DNA of 38,072 bases from a bacterium (GCA_024226255.1 JAAELU010000641.1:1-38072); one strand, 5' to 3'. Positions 8,978 to 18,166 are shown, counted from the stretch's first letter. Numbers and translations are program-made. The notes: a model not told the origin generated them from the sequence alone.

Positions 8978-10984
8978 CTAGGAATCGTCACGATCCGGCG
9001 GTGCCGGCTCGAGCATGCCGGCAAGCTCGATCCGTGACTCGGAACTGCCGAAGGACGTGATCGTGTCTCCGTCTGCCAATACGGTGCTGCCGTGTGGAAT
9101 TATCACCCGGTTGCCTCGCCGCACCGACACCAGAGTCGCTCCTTCGGGCCAGGTGAGATCTTGGACACGCCGCCCGCCGGCCGAGGACATCGGCGGGATC
9201 GGGAGCTCGTAGAAGTTCGCCCCGAGGTGGGTGCGTTGTTTGATGCGCTCGCGGTACATCGATCGATCAGTCGCAGAGCCAAGAGCGTGGTGGTACGCGC
9301 GCACCACACTCTCGCGGCGGAACATCCCCAGGAACTGTTTCGGGTGGTCGTCCGCTACGACCGGGAGGCGCCCGATGTCGAGTGCTGCCATACGTGATAC
9401 CGCCACCGAGACCGGCATTGAAGCAAACACCGTCCGGGGATTGGAGGTCATGACCTCGCCAACTGTTCGCTCCTCGGACGGTCCCCCGGAACGGTCTATG
9501 TCGGTGATTGTGAGAATCCCAAGAAGTTCACCGTCCTCGACAACAGGCAACCCATGGTGGTGTTGTTCCTCCAGGATTTCCTGAGCCACCGTTGTGGTCA
9601 TTGACCGGTGGACCAGGGTGCCGGGCCATGCCATCACATCACGTACTTCAACGGTGTCGAGCAAGTCGATGTCCTCGCGACGCAACAGGTGGATGCCTCG
9701 CTGTTTGAGGGGCATTGTGTAGACGCTCTCCGGGTGGATGCGCTCGGACAGCACTGTGGCCAGCGATGTCGCCAACATGAGTGGCAGAACAAGTCCATAG
9801 TCGCCGGTGATCTCGAACACGATGAGGATCGATGTCAACGGGGCTCTGCCGACCGCTGCGAATGTTGCTGCCATGCCGACGACAGCGAAGGCGCCGGGGT
9901 CGATGTCGGAAAAGCCCCAAGCCGGCGCGACCAGGATCGCCAGCGCTGCGCCGAGGGTTGCTCCGATGAACAGGCTCGGCATCATCGTTCCAGCGGAGCC
10001 TCCCGCCGACCTCGTAATCGCGTTCGTCACGATCTTGAGAACCGCCAGAAGCAGCAGCGTGGTCCACAGGGCGTCGTTGTCGGACTGCAAACTGAGCAAG
10101 CCACCAACAAAATCCTGTCCGGTTCCGATGGAATCGATTTGCCATATTCCTACGGCGCCAACGATCAGACCGCCAACGATTGGCCGTACCCAACCCGGCA
10201 GTTTCGCCAAACGAGCACTCTGAATCGACGCATTGTGCAGGACGCGCAGAAAGAAGTACCCAAACGCCAGAGCCAGCAGCCCGACTACCCCGTACAAAAG
10301 AAGCTCCATTACGTGGCCCAGCTGGTGAGCCGGGGCGGACAGCAGCTGCTCCTCGCCTACGATGCTGCGCGTGGTCACGGCAGCCGCAACTGAGGCAACC
10401 ACAACCGCATTCAAGTGACGTATGGCAAAGTTGCCGAGCAGGACTTCCATCGCAAAAAGCATCCCGGCAATCGGTGCCCCAAAAGTCGCCCCGATCCCGG
10501 CCCCCGCACCAGCGGCGATCAGCCCCCGTATCTGGTCCTCACCGAATCGTGTGTGCCTGGCAAGCGAAGAGCCGATAGTCCCACCGATCATGACGATGGG
10601 ACCCTCTCGACCGCCAGACCCGAAGCTGCCGAGAGTCGCCGCGGTTGCCGCGATCTTGGCGAAAACTGTCCGGGTCGGCAGGTAGCCGCCGTGGAGCGAA
10701 AGTCCGACCATCGTCTCGGTGACCCCGCCGCTTTCGACTTCGCGTCCCGCCAAACCCGCAATGCCCCAGGCGATCAGCAGACCGATCGGCACTGAAACAA
10801 TGACCAGCCAAGTGCGGTTGTCGATGCCGCCCTCAGCCACGTCTCTGAGGAGCTGGGTCAGCCAGACCAGCAGAGCGGCCGCTAGACCGACGATGACACC
10901 GACGCCCAGCGAGGCCGCCATAAACGCGGCGGCGCCGCGCTGGCGGAGCGCTCGAGATAACCAGGGGATGCGGGCTTCAATCAT
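8978..10984 (-). CDS. ClC-family chloride channel/antiporter with CBS pair and RCK_C domain
   Basis: This 668-residue protein (ATG 10984; the frame extends to 11059 but would abut the divergent lipoprotein start). Residues 1-430 are a ClC membrane domain with the GREGP filter motif at 125-129 (gating Glu127) and an AGTMMPSLF equivalent of the GxFxP motif. The first GSGIP motif is replaced by ESGGVTE. At the inner 'proton glutamate' site (E. coli Glu203) my alignment places Val181, right after Glu180, as in animal ClC channels. Two CBS domains (about 440-555) and a TrkA_C/RCK_C domain (about 590-655) follow, suggesting gating by nucleotides or other ligands. Whether it is a channel or exchanger is open. 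Confidence 0.92.
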   Translation of the reverse strand: MIEARIPWLSRALRQRGAAAFMAASLGVGVIVGLAAALLVWLTQLLRDVAEGGIDNRTWLVIVSVPIGLLIAWGIAGLAGREVESGGVTETMVGLSLHGGYLPTRTVFAKIAATAATLGSFGSGGREGPIVMIGGTIGSSLARHTRFGEDQIRGLIAAGAGAGIGATFGAPIAGMLFAMEVLLGNFAIRHLNAVVVASVAAAVTTRSIVGEEQLLSAPAHQLGHVMELLLYGVVGLLALAFGYFFLRVLHNASIQSARLAKLPGWVRPIVGGLIVGAVGIWQIDSIGTGQDFVGGLLSLQSDNDALWTTLLLLAVLKIVTNAITRSAGGSAGTMMPSLFIGATLGAALAILVAPAWGFSDIDPGAFAVVGMAATFAAVGRAPLTSILIVFEITGDYGLVLPLMLATSLATVLSERIHPESVYTMPLKQRGIHLLRREDIDLLDTVEVRDVMAWPGTLVHRSMTTTVAQEILEEQHHHGLPVVEDGELLGILTITDIDRSGGPSEERTVGEVMTSNPRTVFASMPVSVAVSRMAALDIGRLPVVADDHPKQFLGMFRRESVVRAYHHALGSATDRSMYRERIKQRTHLGANFYELPIPPMSSAGGRRVQDLTWPEGATLVSVRRGNRVIIPHGSTVLADGDTITSFGSSESRIELAGMLEPAPPDRDDS

Positions 10985-11059
10985 TCTGCCCGACTGTAAC
11001 GGTCCCGGAAGGGTTGGTGGCGGGGCCGGCAGACCGCTCTGCCGATAGGGTGAACGCAC

Positions 11060-12136
11060 ATGAAGTGGGCCCCACGAGCAACAGCACTATTCGTAATCCT
11101 CACGGCGTGCACCGTTTCGAACACCACCGAGGCGCCAACCACGCTCACATCCCCGAGTCCCCCATCGACATCCGTTCCGAGCACCTCCTCAATCGTCCCG
11201 CCTCCGGCAGCGCCACAAGGACGGCGCGGCCACTCCATGATTGCCCTCGATGACGGCCGGCTCTTGGTCGTCGGCGGCCAATCCATTGCAGCCAACAGCC
11301 AGGTGTGGTTTGGCGACTCCTGGCTCTTTTTGACCGCGTCGACAACCTGGCATCAGCTCGACTCGCTTCCCCAGCGTGGGCAGCTGGCCTTGGCGACAGA
11401 TGGCACTGCTCCGCTTGCCTTTGGCGGATACACCGGAGGAACCGCCGTCTACGGCGACCTGCGCCGCCTCGAAGACGGCGAGTGGTTGCGCCTCGACGTT
11501 GCCTCTCGTCCTTCGGCACGGGCCGGTGCCGTGATGACCTACGACGCCGAGTCGCGACTCTTTGTGCTCTTTGGCGGCGACGAGGCGCCTTTCGACGCCC
11601 GGCTCCCAACGAACGAAACCTGGACCTTCGACGGCGTGCAGTGGAGACAGCAGTCCCCACCATTGTCTCCGCGGCCCAAGTCGGAGGGGCACCCGACGCT
11701 GTTCGAGCTGGCGTTGGTATATGACAGCGCGGCGGACCGCAGCATCCTGCTCATCGGAGGTGATGAAACCTGGGCGTACGACGCCAACACTGACACGTGG
11801 GAGGAGCGAGCCACGCCAGGTCTCGAAGCCGACTTCATGGTCGCCGCCGCCTACCACGCCGGCATGGGCCAAGTCATCACATACGGCGGCGCCCCAACCG
11901 GCGGATCTCAGGAGACGTGGGCCTACGACTACCGAAGCGACACATGGCAGCGCATCGAAACTGCTACGAGCCCGGGCCCGCTCGGGGACCACGCCATGGC
12001 ATACGATCCGGTCTCCGGCCTGCTCTACATCTATGGCGGATCGGCTCAGCTCTTGGCCCTCGACACCCCCGACCCGGCCAGCGGCACGATGTGGGCTTTT
12101 GACGGCAAGGACTGGACGCCCGTCGCCGGGTCCTGA
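11060..12136 (+). CDS. Secreted kelch-like beta-propeller lipoprotein
   Basis: This is a 358-residue protein. The N-terminus is a lipoprotein signal peptide ending in the lipobox LTAC (Cys17), followed by a Thr/Ser/Pro-rich linker (about 18-50) that would tether the domain to the membrane. The rest contains five to six repeats of a kelch pattern: a hydrophobic strand, GG or GGY/GGD, then a W-x-F/Y-D strand such as ETWTFDGVQW, ETWAYDYRSDTW and TMWAFDGKDW. This implies a beta-propeller displayed outside the cell, probably for binding proteins or glycans. No enzymatic residues are evident. The start is the ATG at 11060, divergent from the ClC gene. Confidence 0.76.
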   Translation: MKWAPRATALFVILTACTVSNTTEAPTTLTSPSPPSTSVPSTSSIVPPPAAPQGRRGHSMIALDDGRLLVVGGQSIAANSQVWFGDSWLFLTASTTWHQLDSLPQRGQLALATDGTAPLAFGGYTGGTAVYGDLRRLEDGEWLRLDVASRPSARAGAVMTYDAESRLFVLFGGDEAPFDARLPTNETWTFDGVQWRQQSPPLSPRPKSEGHPTLFELALVYDSAADRSILLIGGDETWAYDANTDTWEERATPGLEADFMVAAAYHAGMGQVITYGGAPTGGSQETWAYDYRSDTWQRIETATSPGPLGDHAMAYDPVSGLLYIYGGSAQLLALDTPDPASGTMWAFDGKDWTPVAGS

Positions 12137-12149
12137 ACGCCCGGCCGAC

Positions 12150-12398
12150 TCACGTGGGCTGCGCCCTCATGACCAGCTTGATGACGACGAACTCGGCCGG
12201 CCGCAACGGGGCAACTCCCGCTGATACGTTGACGACACCGTTTTGCCGATCGGCTTCCGTCGTCGTTGTGCGATCGCAATTCACCAAGAACGCCTCTTCG
12301 CTGCGGCTGCCCTGGAATGCTCCCTGACGGAGCAACCCCTCCAGGAAAGAGGTCACTGTGCTGCGAATATCTCCCCACAGTGTCTCGCCGTTCGTCTC
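12150..12398 (-). pseudogene. Remnant of a contractile tail sheath protein C-terminus
   Basis: On the minus strand one open frame of about 82 residues reads NGETLWGDIRSTVTSFLEGL, then RQGAFQG, EEAFLVNCD, TTTTEAD, GVVNV and APLRPAEFVVIK, in the order and spacing of the conserved C-terminal domain of phage and extracellular contractile injection system sheath proteins. The frame closes with TGA just upstream (12435-12437), so the remaining several hundred residues of a sheath are missing. Homology starts around 12398 and may slightly overlap the 3' end of the next gene. The family match is from memory of the consensus. It is probably a decayed fragment; expression as a micro-protein from the GTG at 12356 cannot be excluded. 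Confidence 0.6.
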
Positions 12399-12423
12399 CG
12401 ACGCCGCAGGAGCGGTCGAGGGG

Positions 12424-15400
12424 TCAGCGGTTGATCAGGCCACCATCGCGAACATGCACCGCCGAGAACACTACGCGTGGCCGATGCCGGTTAGATGACG
12501 GACCTGACCCGTCGAGCGACTCGTCGATGGCCATTTCACGCACGAGATTCTCGCACCCAGCCAGGTTTGAACCGATGACGCACGTATCGTGGCCGGAACC
12601 GCCGTAAAGGTGATTGTTCGCTCCGGCGCCATCCAGGTAGTCGTCGCCGGCATGCCCCTTGATGACATCACGATCTTCGCCACCTAGAAGGACATCGTCG
12701 CCCGCGCCGCCCAAGATACGGTTGACTCCATTCAGACCGAAGATGACATCGGCAGCGTCAGAGCCGCGCAGCAGATCGTCGTGGTCACTGCCGAGCAGCC
12801 ACTCAAAACTGGTGAATGTATCGTCGCCTTCCCCAGAGGACACGCCCGTCGCCATGTTCGCCTCGACACCGGCCGCTGAGTACCCAAACGAAATCAAATC
12901 GGTGCCGGCCCGGCCGTCCACGATGTCATCGCCGGCGCGAGGTTCGATGAGATTGTCGGCCGCGTCGCCCCGAAGTGTGTCGGCGTGGGCCGAACCAACG
13001 AGCTGTTCAGTCGAAGCGATAGTGTCTCTGCCTGCAGCACCGCTGGATCGACCAGTTGCCAGATCGACCGTGACCCCACCAGACGCAAAGGCATACGACG
13101 CCGTATCGATCCCAATGCCACCGACAATCGTGTCATCGCCCGTTCCTCCCGCCAACGTGTCATCGCCGGCGTCGCCGTGGAGGTCGTCATTGCCACCGCC
13201 ACCCAGGATCAAATCGTCGCCGTCGCCGCCGGCGGCCGTGTCGTGGCCTGTACCGGCCTCAATCAGATCGTCGGCGTCGCCGCCTTCGATCGTATCGGCG
13301 CCGCTGCCTCCATCGATCCGGTCAGCGTCAGAGCCCCCATCGATGACGTCGCGGCCTGAGGAACCGCGGATGTCGTCTGCCCCATCACCTCCGACAAGGT
13401 CATCAGGGCCCTTGCCACCGATGAGAATGTCGTCTCCGGCATTCCCCCTGATTGTGTCCTGACCGGCCGAACCCTGAATCTCATCGTCCGAGGCGCCGCC
13501 GTACAAGTTGTCGTCACCCGGACCACCCGTAACGGCATCCTTACCTCTGCCACCTAGGATGGTGTCGTTGCCGCTTCCTCCCCGGAGCACGTCATCACCA
13601 CCGAGTCCTCGGATGGTGTCATCACCAGCGCCACCATTCAGAACGTTGCCGAAGCGGTCTCCACGCAGCGTGTCGTTGAACACCGAACCGATCACCTGTG
13701 AGGGTGAGTTTTCGATCCTGTCCGCTCCCTCCCCCGACGCCCTGCCTCTCTCGAGATCGACAACCACGCTTTGGGCAGCAGATGAGAAATCCAGGATCTC
13801 AACCAGCACGAATCGGTCCGCGCCAGGGCCTCCTGCCGCCCGATCAACCCCAAGCTCGCCCTTCAATTCGTCGCGACCGGCTCCTCCTTCGAGGCGATCA
13901 TCGCCACCGTGGCCCCAGAGCTTGTTGTCCGAGTCATCACCGATGAGGACGTCTTCGTATGGCGAGCCGCGAACGTTCTCGACGCCCCCGATGACGTCGG
14001 TACCTTCTCCCGTCGCCATGCCGGCGGCCAGGTTCACCTCCACGCCAGGCGCCCAGATGTACCAGAGCCAGTCCTCGCCGTCGCCTCCTACCACTGCGTC
14101 GTCTCCCGCCTCGGGAGTGATTACGTCATCCCCGGCGCCCGCATCCACTGTGTCATTTCCGGCTTCAGGGCGGATCGTGTCGTTCCCCGGACCGCCGAGT
14201 ACGTTGTCGTCGCCGTCACCCGTGATCAACGAATCGTTGCCGCTACCACCGCGCACCGAGTCATCCCCGCTTCCGCTGGCGATGTAGTCATGGCCGCCAT
14301 GCCCGTAGACGCGGTCAGCTCCATCCCCTGTGGTGATGAGGTCATTGCCGTCCCCGGCGCAGACGATGTCGTCGCCACCGTAGGTGTGTATCGTGTCGTG
14401 ACTGCCACCGGCCAGCACGATGTCAGTCGCATCGTGGCCCTCAATGTGATCAGGCACAGGCTTGCCGACCACCGTCGGGACAAGGCCATCACACCTCACG
14501 GCCGTTGTCACCGACCCATCGATGTTGTCAGTCGTTGCCTCCGAGGACACCACAACCGGCGTCGCTCCGGCTTGGTCTGACGCACTTGGAAACCATTTGC
14601 CGGCGAAAACTTGATACGAGCAGTCATCAAATCGAATCGTGTAGGCGCTCGGCGGCAGGGCGATCGAGTAGGCACCGCTTGGATCAGTCAGCGCCGCCCC
14701 GATCATCTCGGTACCGGCGTGGGCCTCGACGCACATGCGGGCCACACCTAGCCCGTCGCCGTTTCGAATAGTCCCGGCGACCAGGCCGACCGCGGCTTGA
14801 CCGAACTCATGGGCCCCGATGTCATGCTCTGCAGCCCCAATGCCGTCACCATCGTGGGGGCGAGTGAAGCCCTCAAAGTCGACGTCGGGAGCCGCTCCCG
14901 CTGCCCCGGAGTCAATGGCTGGCGAGGTCGCCAAGACACGATGCGGAAAGTGGGCTGCCGGATCAAACTCAGGATCGGCCGCCAGATTGCCATCGACGCC
15001 CGACAGGTCGCTAATCCCGAAATAGTCTTGATCGTTGGAAAACAAGAGGTTGTGATCGATCGTTGGAGTTGTCGACGGATAAACCCGAAAGCCGATGCCA
15101 CTACCGGTAACAATGTTGTTGCGTGCCGTGGTTCCGGTGCCAACAGCTATGCCATCTCCGTCCACATCGATCACCGTGTTGTTCGCAACAATGGCGGTGC
15201 CGGACCCAATGACCGCCACGATTCCGTCGCAACCACTGCGAACAATGACGTTGTTCGTCACCGCAGCCACCGATGCAGATCCGTAGCTCGTGACAACCCC
15301 GCCCGAACAATGCACATCGGTGAACAAGTTGCCCCTGACAAACGCTGCGCCCTGAACAATCGAAGTGCCTCCGATTCCGGCGAATACGTTGTCTTCGACC

Positions 15401-15756
15401 GCCACGTTGTCGCCGGTGGCACGGAGATAGAACGATTCTCGCGCTGTGAATGTCAGACCTCGCAGCGAACTATCGCTGTCCAGGATGACGTTGCCATCGA
15501 AGAAGGTGGCATGGGCGCCGTGGGTACTGCTAATCGTCAGCTGCTTGCCGGTCCCATCGATGAAGTCTCGGTAGGTGCCGGGAGAAATCAGAATCTCGTC
15601 GCCACTAGAGGCGGCCGCAACGGCTGCGGCGACCGTTCCATACTGCTGAGGTACGTGGCGTGCGACCGCGGCGTGAGCCGGAGTCCGGATACCCACCACG
15701 AGTCCGACCACCACAACTGCCGCGACCGCCACTCTGGCGCCTGGCGTCCTAACCAA
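12424..15756 (-). CDS. Secreted beta-helix protein with RTX calcium-binding repeats
   Basis: This is a 1110-residue exported protein. The start is TTG at 15756, with GTGAGG seven bases upstream. A signal peptide (about 1-30, ending THAHA-like in PAHAA) precedes a pectate-lyase-like right-handed beta-helix (about 35-320; repeated N-N-x-[IV]-x-x-x-G turns). A short Cna-B/carboxypeptidase-regulatory-like domain (about 330-415) follows, with GTIRNGDGLGVARMCVEAH and SGAYSIALPPSAYTI. Then some 600 residues of GGxGxDxhx nonapeptides form several calcium-binding beta-rolls, interrupted by 'VDLATGRSSG'-type linker segments. RTX proteins fold outside the cell on binding calcium. A role in surface glycan binding or degradation is inference; no catalytic residues are obvious. 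Confidence 0.87.
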   Translation of the reverse strand: MVRTPGARVAVAAVVVVGLVVGIRTPAHAAVARHVPQQYGTVAAAVAAASSGDEILISPGTYRDFIDGTGKQLTISSTHGAHATFFDGNVILDSDSSLRGLTFTARESFYLRATGDNVAVEDNVFAGIGGTSIVQGAAFVRGNLFTDVHCSGGVVTSYGSASVAAVTNNVIVRSGCDGIVAVIGSGTAIVANNTVIDVDGDGIAVGTGTTARNNIVTGSGIGFRVYPSTTPTIDHNLLFSNDQDYFGISDLSGVDGNLAADPEFDPAAHFPHRVLATSPAIDSGAAGAAPDVDFEGFTRPHDGDGIGAAEHDIGAHEFGQAAVGLVAGTIRNGDGLGVARMCVEAHAGTEMIGAALTDPSGAYSIALPPSAYTIRFDDCSYQVFAGKWFPSASDQAGATPVVVSSEATTDNIDGSVTTAVRCDGLVPTVVGKPVPDHIEGHDATDIVLAGGSHDTIHTYGGDDIVCAGDGNDLITTGDGADRVYGHGGHDYIASGSGDDSVRGGSGNDSLITGDGDDNVLGGPGNDTIRPEAGNDTVDAGAGDDVITPEAGDDAVVGGDGEDWLWYIWAPGVEVNLAAGMATGEGTDVIGGVENVRGSPYEDVLIGDDSDNKLWGHGGDDRLEGGAGRDELKGELGVDRAAGGPGADRFVLVEILDFSSAAQSVVVDLERGRASGEGADRIENSPSQVIGSVFNDTLRGDRFGNVLNGGAGDDTIRGLGGDDVLRGGSGNDTILGGRGKDAVTGGPGDDNLYGGASDDEIQGSAGQDTIRGNAGDDILIGGKGPDDLVGGDGADDIRGSSGRDVIDGGSDADRIDGGSGADTIEGGDADDLIEAGTGHDTAAGGDGDDLILGGGGNDDLHGDAGDDTLAGGTGDDTIVGGIGIDTASYAFASGGVTVDLATGRSSGAAGRDTIASTEQLVGSAHADTLRGDAADNLIEPRAGDDIVDGRAGTDLISFGYSAAGVEANMATGVSSGEGDDTFTSFEWLLGSDHDDLLRGSDAADVIFGLNGVNRILGGAGDDVLLGGEDRDVIKGHAGDDYLDGAGANNHLYGGSGHDTCVIGSNLAGCENLVREMAIDESLDGSGPSSNRHRPRVVFSAVHVRDGGLINR
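12570..14435 (-). repeat. RTX nonapeptide repeat region
   Basis: The stretch encodes dozens of tandem nine-residue GGxGxDxhx units (for example GGDGDDLIL and GGAGDDTIR) in blocks separated by non-repeat segments near 12800-13100 and 13680-14090. The underlying DNA has a 27-bp periodicity rich in GCC/GTCATC triplets, and it produces long open frames on the opposite strand that are not genes. Edges are approximate. Confidence 0.8.
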
Positions 15757-15878
15757 TCGGATACCTCACAATGCCCGCACCAGGGGAAACATTGTGCTGC
15801 ATCGAGATGGATCATCCAAAGTGAGCTTGAGATCTACTGGCCGCGCACAGGATCATTCCGCTAGCAACGTCTGGCGCC

Positions 15879-16073
15879 ATGCCGATCCGACCCCAGAACT
15901 TCGCCCCCGATGTCGAAGCGGCGTATCGGCGCGACCGCAGGCCCGCATACAGGGTCATGGCCACAGCACCTCAACTCGACGGCCGATTCGATCTGGAACC
16001 CCTGGGCGAGATCGAGCTCAGGAATCGCGCATCAGTTGAAGCCTTTCGATTGGTCGCGAATGCCCAAGCCTGA
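15879..16073 (+). pseudogene. Possible C-terminal remnant of a class III cyclase-like protein
   Basis: The frame encodes 64 residues whose last third, RFDLEPLGEIELRNRASVEA followed by FRLV, resembles the tail of class III nucleotide cyclase proteins, where a phrase like 'EPLGEVELKGR-EPVEVYRV' closes the domain. The catalytic part of a cyclase is absent, and in-frame open sequence only extends back to 15831. It could be a decayed gene or a short unrelated protein. A complete cyclase gene lies 2 kb downstream. Weakly supported. Confidence 0.3.
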
Positions 16074-16186
16074 AGGGACGGTCGAATTCCTAGGGGCGAT
16101 TACCCGTAGCGGTCAGGGCCAGGCGACAACAGCCGCCTAGCGTCCGGCGTGTCAAAATGAACCCAACATCACCAGCGAGGGGCCTC

Positions 16187-17563
16187 ATGCCGTATCGAAC
16201 GATCATTGAACCATTCCGCATCCACAGCGTGCAGGCCATTGAGTTTCCCTCCTTGGAGCAGCGCGAAGCGGCATTGGAACGTGCCGGTTACAACCTGTTC
16301 GGCCTCCACGGCAATGAGGTGATCATCGACCTCCTCACCGACTCCGGCACCGGCGCCATGTCGTCACGGCAGTGGGCCGGAATGATGGTCGGCGATGAGT
16401 CATATGCGGGGAGCCGGTCGTATTTCCGCTTCCGCGATGTCATTGAAGACCTCACCGGATTCGGCGAAATCATCCCGGCGCATCAAGGCCGCGCCGCCGA
16501 GAAGATCCTGTTCGCGACGGTCGTCAACGAGGGCGACGTGGTTCCCAACAACACACATTTCGACACGACCCGCGCCAACGTCGAATATCAGCAGGCCGAG
16601 GCTCGTGACATCGTGATCGCCGAAGGCCACGACCCTGCCTCCGAGTTTCCGTTCAAGGGCAACATGGACGTCGCCGCTCTCGAGCGTACGATCGAAGAGG
16701 TCGGTCGCGACCGAGTCCCCCTGGTCATGGTCACTGTCACCAACAACTCGGGCGGCGGTCAACCAGTATCGATGGCGAACCTGCGTGCGGTGCGAGCCGT
16801 CTGCGATCGTTATGACATTCCGTTCTTCCTCGACGCCTGCCGCTTCGCCGAGAACGCTTGGTTTATCAAGCAGCGCGAGGACGGATACTCTGACAAGACC
16901 CCCAAGGAGATCGCCCAGGAGATGTTCTCTCTGGCCGACGGCTGCACGATGTCGGCCAAAAAGGACGGCCTGTCGAACATCGGCGGATTCCTCGGGATGA
17001 ACGACCCGGAGGTCGCTCAACAATGCCGCAACCTGCTGATCCTGACCGAGGGTTTCCCAACCTACGGCGGCTTAGCGGGATACGACCTCGAGGCGATCGC
17101 CCAGGGACTCGAGGAAGTGTTGCAGGAGGAGTACCTCCACTACCGCATCCGCTCGACTGCCTACCTCGCCGACAAGGTGAACAGCGCCGGGATTCCGATC
17201 ATGCGTCCCCCGGGCGGCCATGCCGTATACATCGACGCCAAGAGCTTCCTCTCCCACATCCCGCCGGGCCAGTACCCCGCTCAGGCGCTCGCCGTCGAGT
17301 TGTATCGCGAAGGTGGGGTCCGCGGTGTCGAGATCGGGTCCGTGATGTTCGGCCGCCCACTGCCTGACGGCACTGAGGAGCCTGCCGCCATGGAGCTGGT
17401 TCGCCTGGCAGTTCCCCGCCGCACCTACACCCAATCGCACATCGACTTCGTCGGCGAAGTGGTCATCGCTGTGGCCCAGCGGGCCGAGACCCTCCGCGGC
17501 TACCGGATTACAGCGCAGGCTCCGTGGCTACGCCACTTCACAGCGCGGTTCGCTCCCGTGTGA
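16187..17563 (+). CDS. tnaA: Tryptophanase (tryptophan indole-lyase)
   Basis: This 458-residue PLP enzyme breaks L-tryptophan into indole, pyruvate and ammonia. It matches the beta-eliminating lyase family along its whole length: the LLTDSGTGAMS phosphate-binding region (49-59), AHQGRAAEK (98-106), NNSGGGQPVS (186-195), the PLP-ring aspartate in FLDACRFAENA (about 224-234), and the Schiff-base lysine in SAKKD (256-260). The related tyrosine phenol-lyase has an arginine in its MERG segment; here that segment reads VEIGS, as in tryptophanases, so tryptophan is the likelier substrate. The ATG at 16187 is preferred over 16157 because GCGAGGGG lies just upstream. No tnaC-type leader was recognised. 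Confidence 0.93.
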   Translation: MPYRTIIEPFRIHSVQAIEFPSLEQREAALERAGYNLFGLHGNEVIIDLLTDSGTGAMSSRQWAGMMVGDESYAGSRSYFRFRDVIEDLTGFGEIIPAHQGRAAEKILFATVVNEGDVVPNNTHFDTTRANVEYQQAEARDIVIAEGHDPASEFPFKGNMDVAALERTIEEVGRDRVPLVMVTVTNNSGGGQPVSMANLRAVRAVCDRYDIPFFLDACRFAENAWFIKQREDGYSDKTPKEIAQEMFSLADGCTMSAKKDGLSNIGGFLGMNDPEVAQQCRNLLILTEGFPTYGGLAGYDLEAIAQGLEEVLQEEYLHYRIRSTAYLADKVNSAGIPIMRPPGGHAVYIDAKSFLSHIPPGQYPAQALAVELYREGGVRGVEIGSVMFGRPLPDGTEEPAAMELVRLAVPRRTYTQSHIDFVGEVVIAVAQRAETLRGYRITAQAPWLRHFTARFAPV

Positions 17564-17668
17564 GACGCTGCCTTCTTCTCACCTGCAAAGTGGATAGTGC
17601 CCGACGAAGTGCCCGTTGCGTTTCCGGTGTGGATTCGGCATGATGCCAACACGAACGGAGTGAGATCT

Positions 17669-17992
17669 ATGCGCGCTGCATCGATTGTCGTAATCGGATC
17701 ATCGACGGCATTCGTATTGCTTGGCTTGAGCCAAACGACCGAAGGCCTCCTCAGCGCCGCCCTCTTCATGGGTGCTCTTCTTTTTGCTCCGGTAACTGCG
17801 GGGCTTGCGATCGCCGCCGCCACCAACGAACCAATCCGCTCAGGTGCCCTTCACCACTGGCTCGGAGCACACGGCCTCAGGCGGTTCCGGATCGCCGAGT
17901 TAGCCCGATGCAGCGGCTGTGGCTCGTCCAGAGTCGTCTTCGAGTCAGTGTGGGTGTGCACCACCTGCGACCACGCTCCGACGGCCGGTTGA
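17669..17992 (+). CDS. Small membrane protein with C-terminal zinc-ribbon-like cysteines
   Basis: This is a 107-residue protein. The ATG at 17669 is preceded by GGAGTGAG and is preferred to the upstream TTG/GTG-type starts. Two hydrophobic segments (about 3-25 and 28-50) form a hairpin. The C-terminus has Cys-x2-Cys (CSGC) and, about 15 residues later, a second CTTC, a spacing expected for a zinc ribbon or rubredoxin-like knuckle on the cytoplasmic side. I do not recognise a named family. It sits alone between tnaA and the adenylate cyclase. Confidence 0.6.
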   Translation: MRAASIVVIGSSTAFVLLGLSQTTEGLLSAALFMGALLFAPVTAGLAIAAATNEPIRSGALHHWLGAHGLRRFRIAELARCSGCGSSRVVFESVWVCTTCDHAPTAG

Positions 17993-18166
17993 TTCGTCCT
18001 CCATCTCGCCGGGGAGCCGTTGCCGCGGATCCTGGGCACACCTAGGCGAGCCGCAACGCCATTGGCCCACCCGGATAGAGCCCTAACCACTCCACAGGGC
18101 ACCTCGCCATCTGCCCGCACTGCTGCCCGCGTCTCTGCTTGGATATGCGCCGATGAGTGGAATTCA

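Noticed and set aside
9608..10393. 261-codon plus-strand frame inside the ClC gene
   Set aside because: Antisense shadow; composition rich in Gln, Cys and Arg with no motif.
12659..15864. Several long plus-strand open frames opposite the RTX gene
   Set aside because: They mirror the GGxGxD repeat periodicity (Ser/Pro or Val/Ile runs), have no motif and no ribosome-binding site; they are antisense shadows.
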